This document shows positions 63,561-64,000 of a stretch of 64,000 bases of DNA, piece by piece. A program made the position numbers and the translations under genes. Location: contig NZ_JBHUMO010000013.1 in NCBI RefSeq assembly GCF_042685105.1, positions 53,495 to 117,494 on the forward strand. The letters run 5' to 3'. How positions within the stretch are numbered: position 1 is the stretch's first letter; each line of letters opens with the position of its first letter. The DNA is from Enterococcus_G camelliae (GTDB lineage: Bacteria > Bacillota > Bacilli > Lactobacillales > Enterococcaceae). The notes below the pieces were generated by a model. The model did no database searches. It saw nothing but the letters and a program-made list of their open reading frames with translations, and was not told the origin of the DNA.

Positions 63561-63589
63561 TTATAATAAATAAAATATTTTTTATTCAA
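63561..63589 (-). promoter_or_regulatory. Promoter of the GH92-SipW-PTS operon
   Basis: -35 TTGAAT (63589-63584), 17-base spacer and -10 TTATAA (63566-63561), giving a leader of about 150 bases before EIIC. Confidence 0.5.
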
Positions 63590-63790
63590 AGCTTTAATTG
63601 ACAAAAAAGCCTCCTTTCTTTTATAGTAAAGACGCTTAAAACAAAAAAGAAAAGAGTGCTTCTAAAGACTTGTCTATCATTAAAATCAAATTATATTGCA
63701 TCCAATTAAGCTTATTTCACTTACAATTAACTTATTCAACCCCTAAATTTTTAATGTTAACATGGCTTCCTCTTTATGCAATATATAAAT

Positions 63791-63835
63791 AAATAATCTC
63801 CATATTTCCGTAAGACGGCAATATGGAGATTATTT
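63791..63835. terminator. Bidirectional terminator-like hairpin
   Basis: A perfect 16-base stem (63791-63806 with 63820-63835) is followed by T-rich sequence on either strand. It separates the operon promoter from whatever lies to the right. The rest of 63598-63966 shows no gene that I can support. Confidence 0.65.
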
Positions 63836-63966
63836 ATTATTCATTGATTAAAAAGATCATTATATTTCTAAAAAAACATTTGAAATAATAATAGATCCTG
63901 AATAATCCACAGTATTTAACAGTAACCCTTGTAAACCCTTCTGCTTGAACAGTTTTTGCAAATTAT

Positions 63967-63992
63967 TTTTTTCACCCTTTGGGTGTAAAAAA
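63967..63992. terminator. Terminator-like hairpin at the right edge
   Basis: A run of six T and CACCC pairs with GGGTG and a run of six A around a short TTTG loop. It is a compact bidirectional terminator, probably belonging to a gene outside the window. Confidence 0.6.
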
Positions 63993-64000
63993 GGGCACTC

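Overview
The window is chromosomal DNA of a low-GC Gram-positive bacterium, most probably an Enterococcus. Supporting signs are a PolC-type replicative polymerase, an Eep-type site-2 protease, a MurM/FemABX-type cross-bridge transferase, and an enterococcal citrate locus (separate OAD biotin carrier, CitO-type GntR regulator, CitMHS transporter). cre-like sites and a LicT-type antitermination leader also fit. I see no rRNA, tRNA or CRISPR array.

Region 1 (1-19.8 kb) is housekeeping: the start of an AI-2E-family permease, a GNAT acetyltransferase, Ntdp, mutY-recX, rlmD, polC, proS, eep, cdsA-uppS, a FemABX transferase, pyrH-frr, rpsB-tsf and an argR-type regulator. Clear intrinsic terminators separate the units.

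Region 2 (19.8-34.3 kb) holds a solitary IS200-type element and then the citrate fermentation locus. The long minus-strand operon runs oadH-oadD-oadB-oadG(short)-citC-citD-citE-citF-citX-oadA. The divergent plus-strand operon is citH-citO-citG. Citrate enters through CitH, is split by citrate lyase (CitDEF, matured by CitC, CitX and CitG), and oxaloacetate is decarboxylated by the membrane OAD complex. A divergently arranged response regulator and cache-type histidine kinase follow citG. The OAD gamma function appears split between a 44-residue membrane peptide and OadH.

Region 3 (34.5-39.4 kb) contains a decayed GNAT gene and a beta-glucoside PTS operon (EIIBCA, GH1 6-phospho-beta-glucosidase, LicT-type antiterminator). 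Its leader has a cre, a RAT and an overlapping terminator.

Region 4 (39.4-51.6 kb) is an accessory catabolic cluster: a DUF1537 acid-sugar kinase, iron alcohol dehydrogenase, PdxA2-type dehydrogenase, cytosolic BNR/sialidase-fold protein, DapA-family aldolase, SLC13-type permease, VOC protein and a Ca2+-type P-ATPase. A divergent PrpR-N regulator has lost the sigma54-contact motif of its AAA+ core. The substrate is not evident and is probably an uncommon acid sugar.

Region 5 (52.0-63.6 kb) combines a fructose-family PTS (separate EIIC, EIIB, EIIA), a PRD regulator and a very large secreted GH92 alpha-mannosidase with a SipW-type signal peptidase, a TasA/camelysin-like protein, a small SipW-type exported protein and a membrane-anchored surface protein with an LPXTG-like motif. 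It reads as a glycan-foraging system joined to a SipW-dependent surface or fibre module, and is the most novel-looking part of the window.
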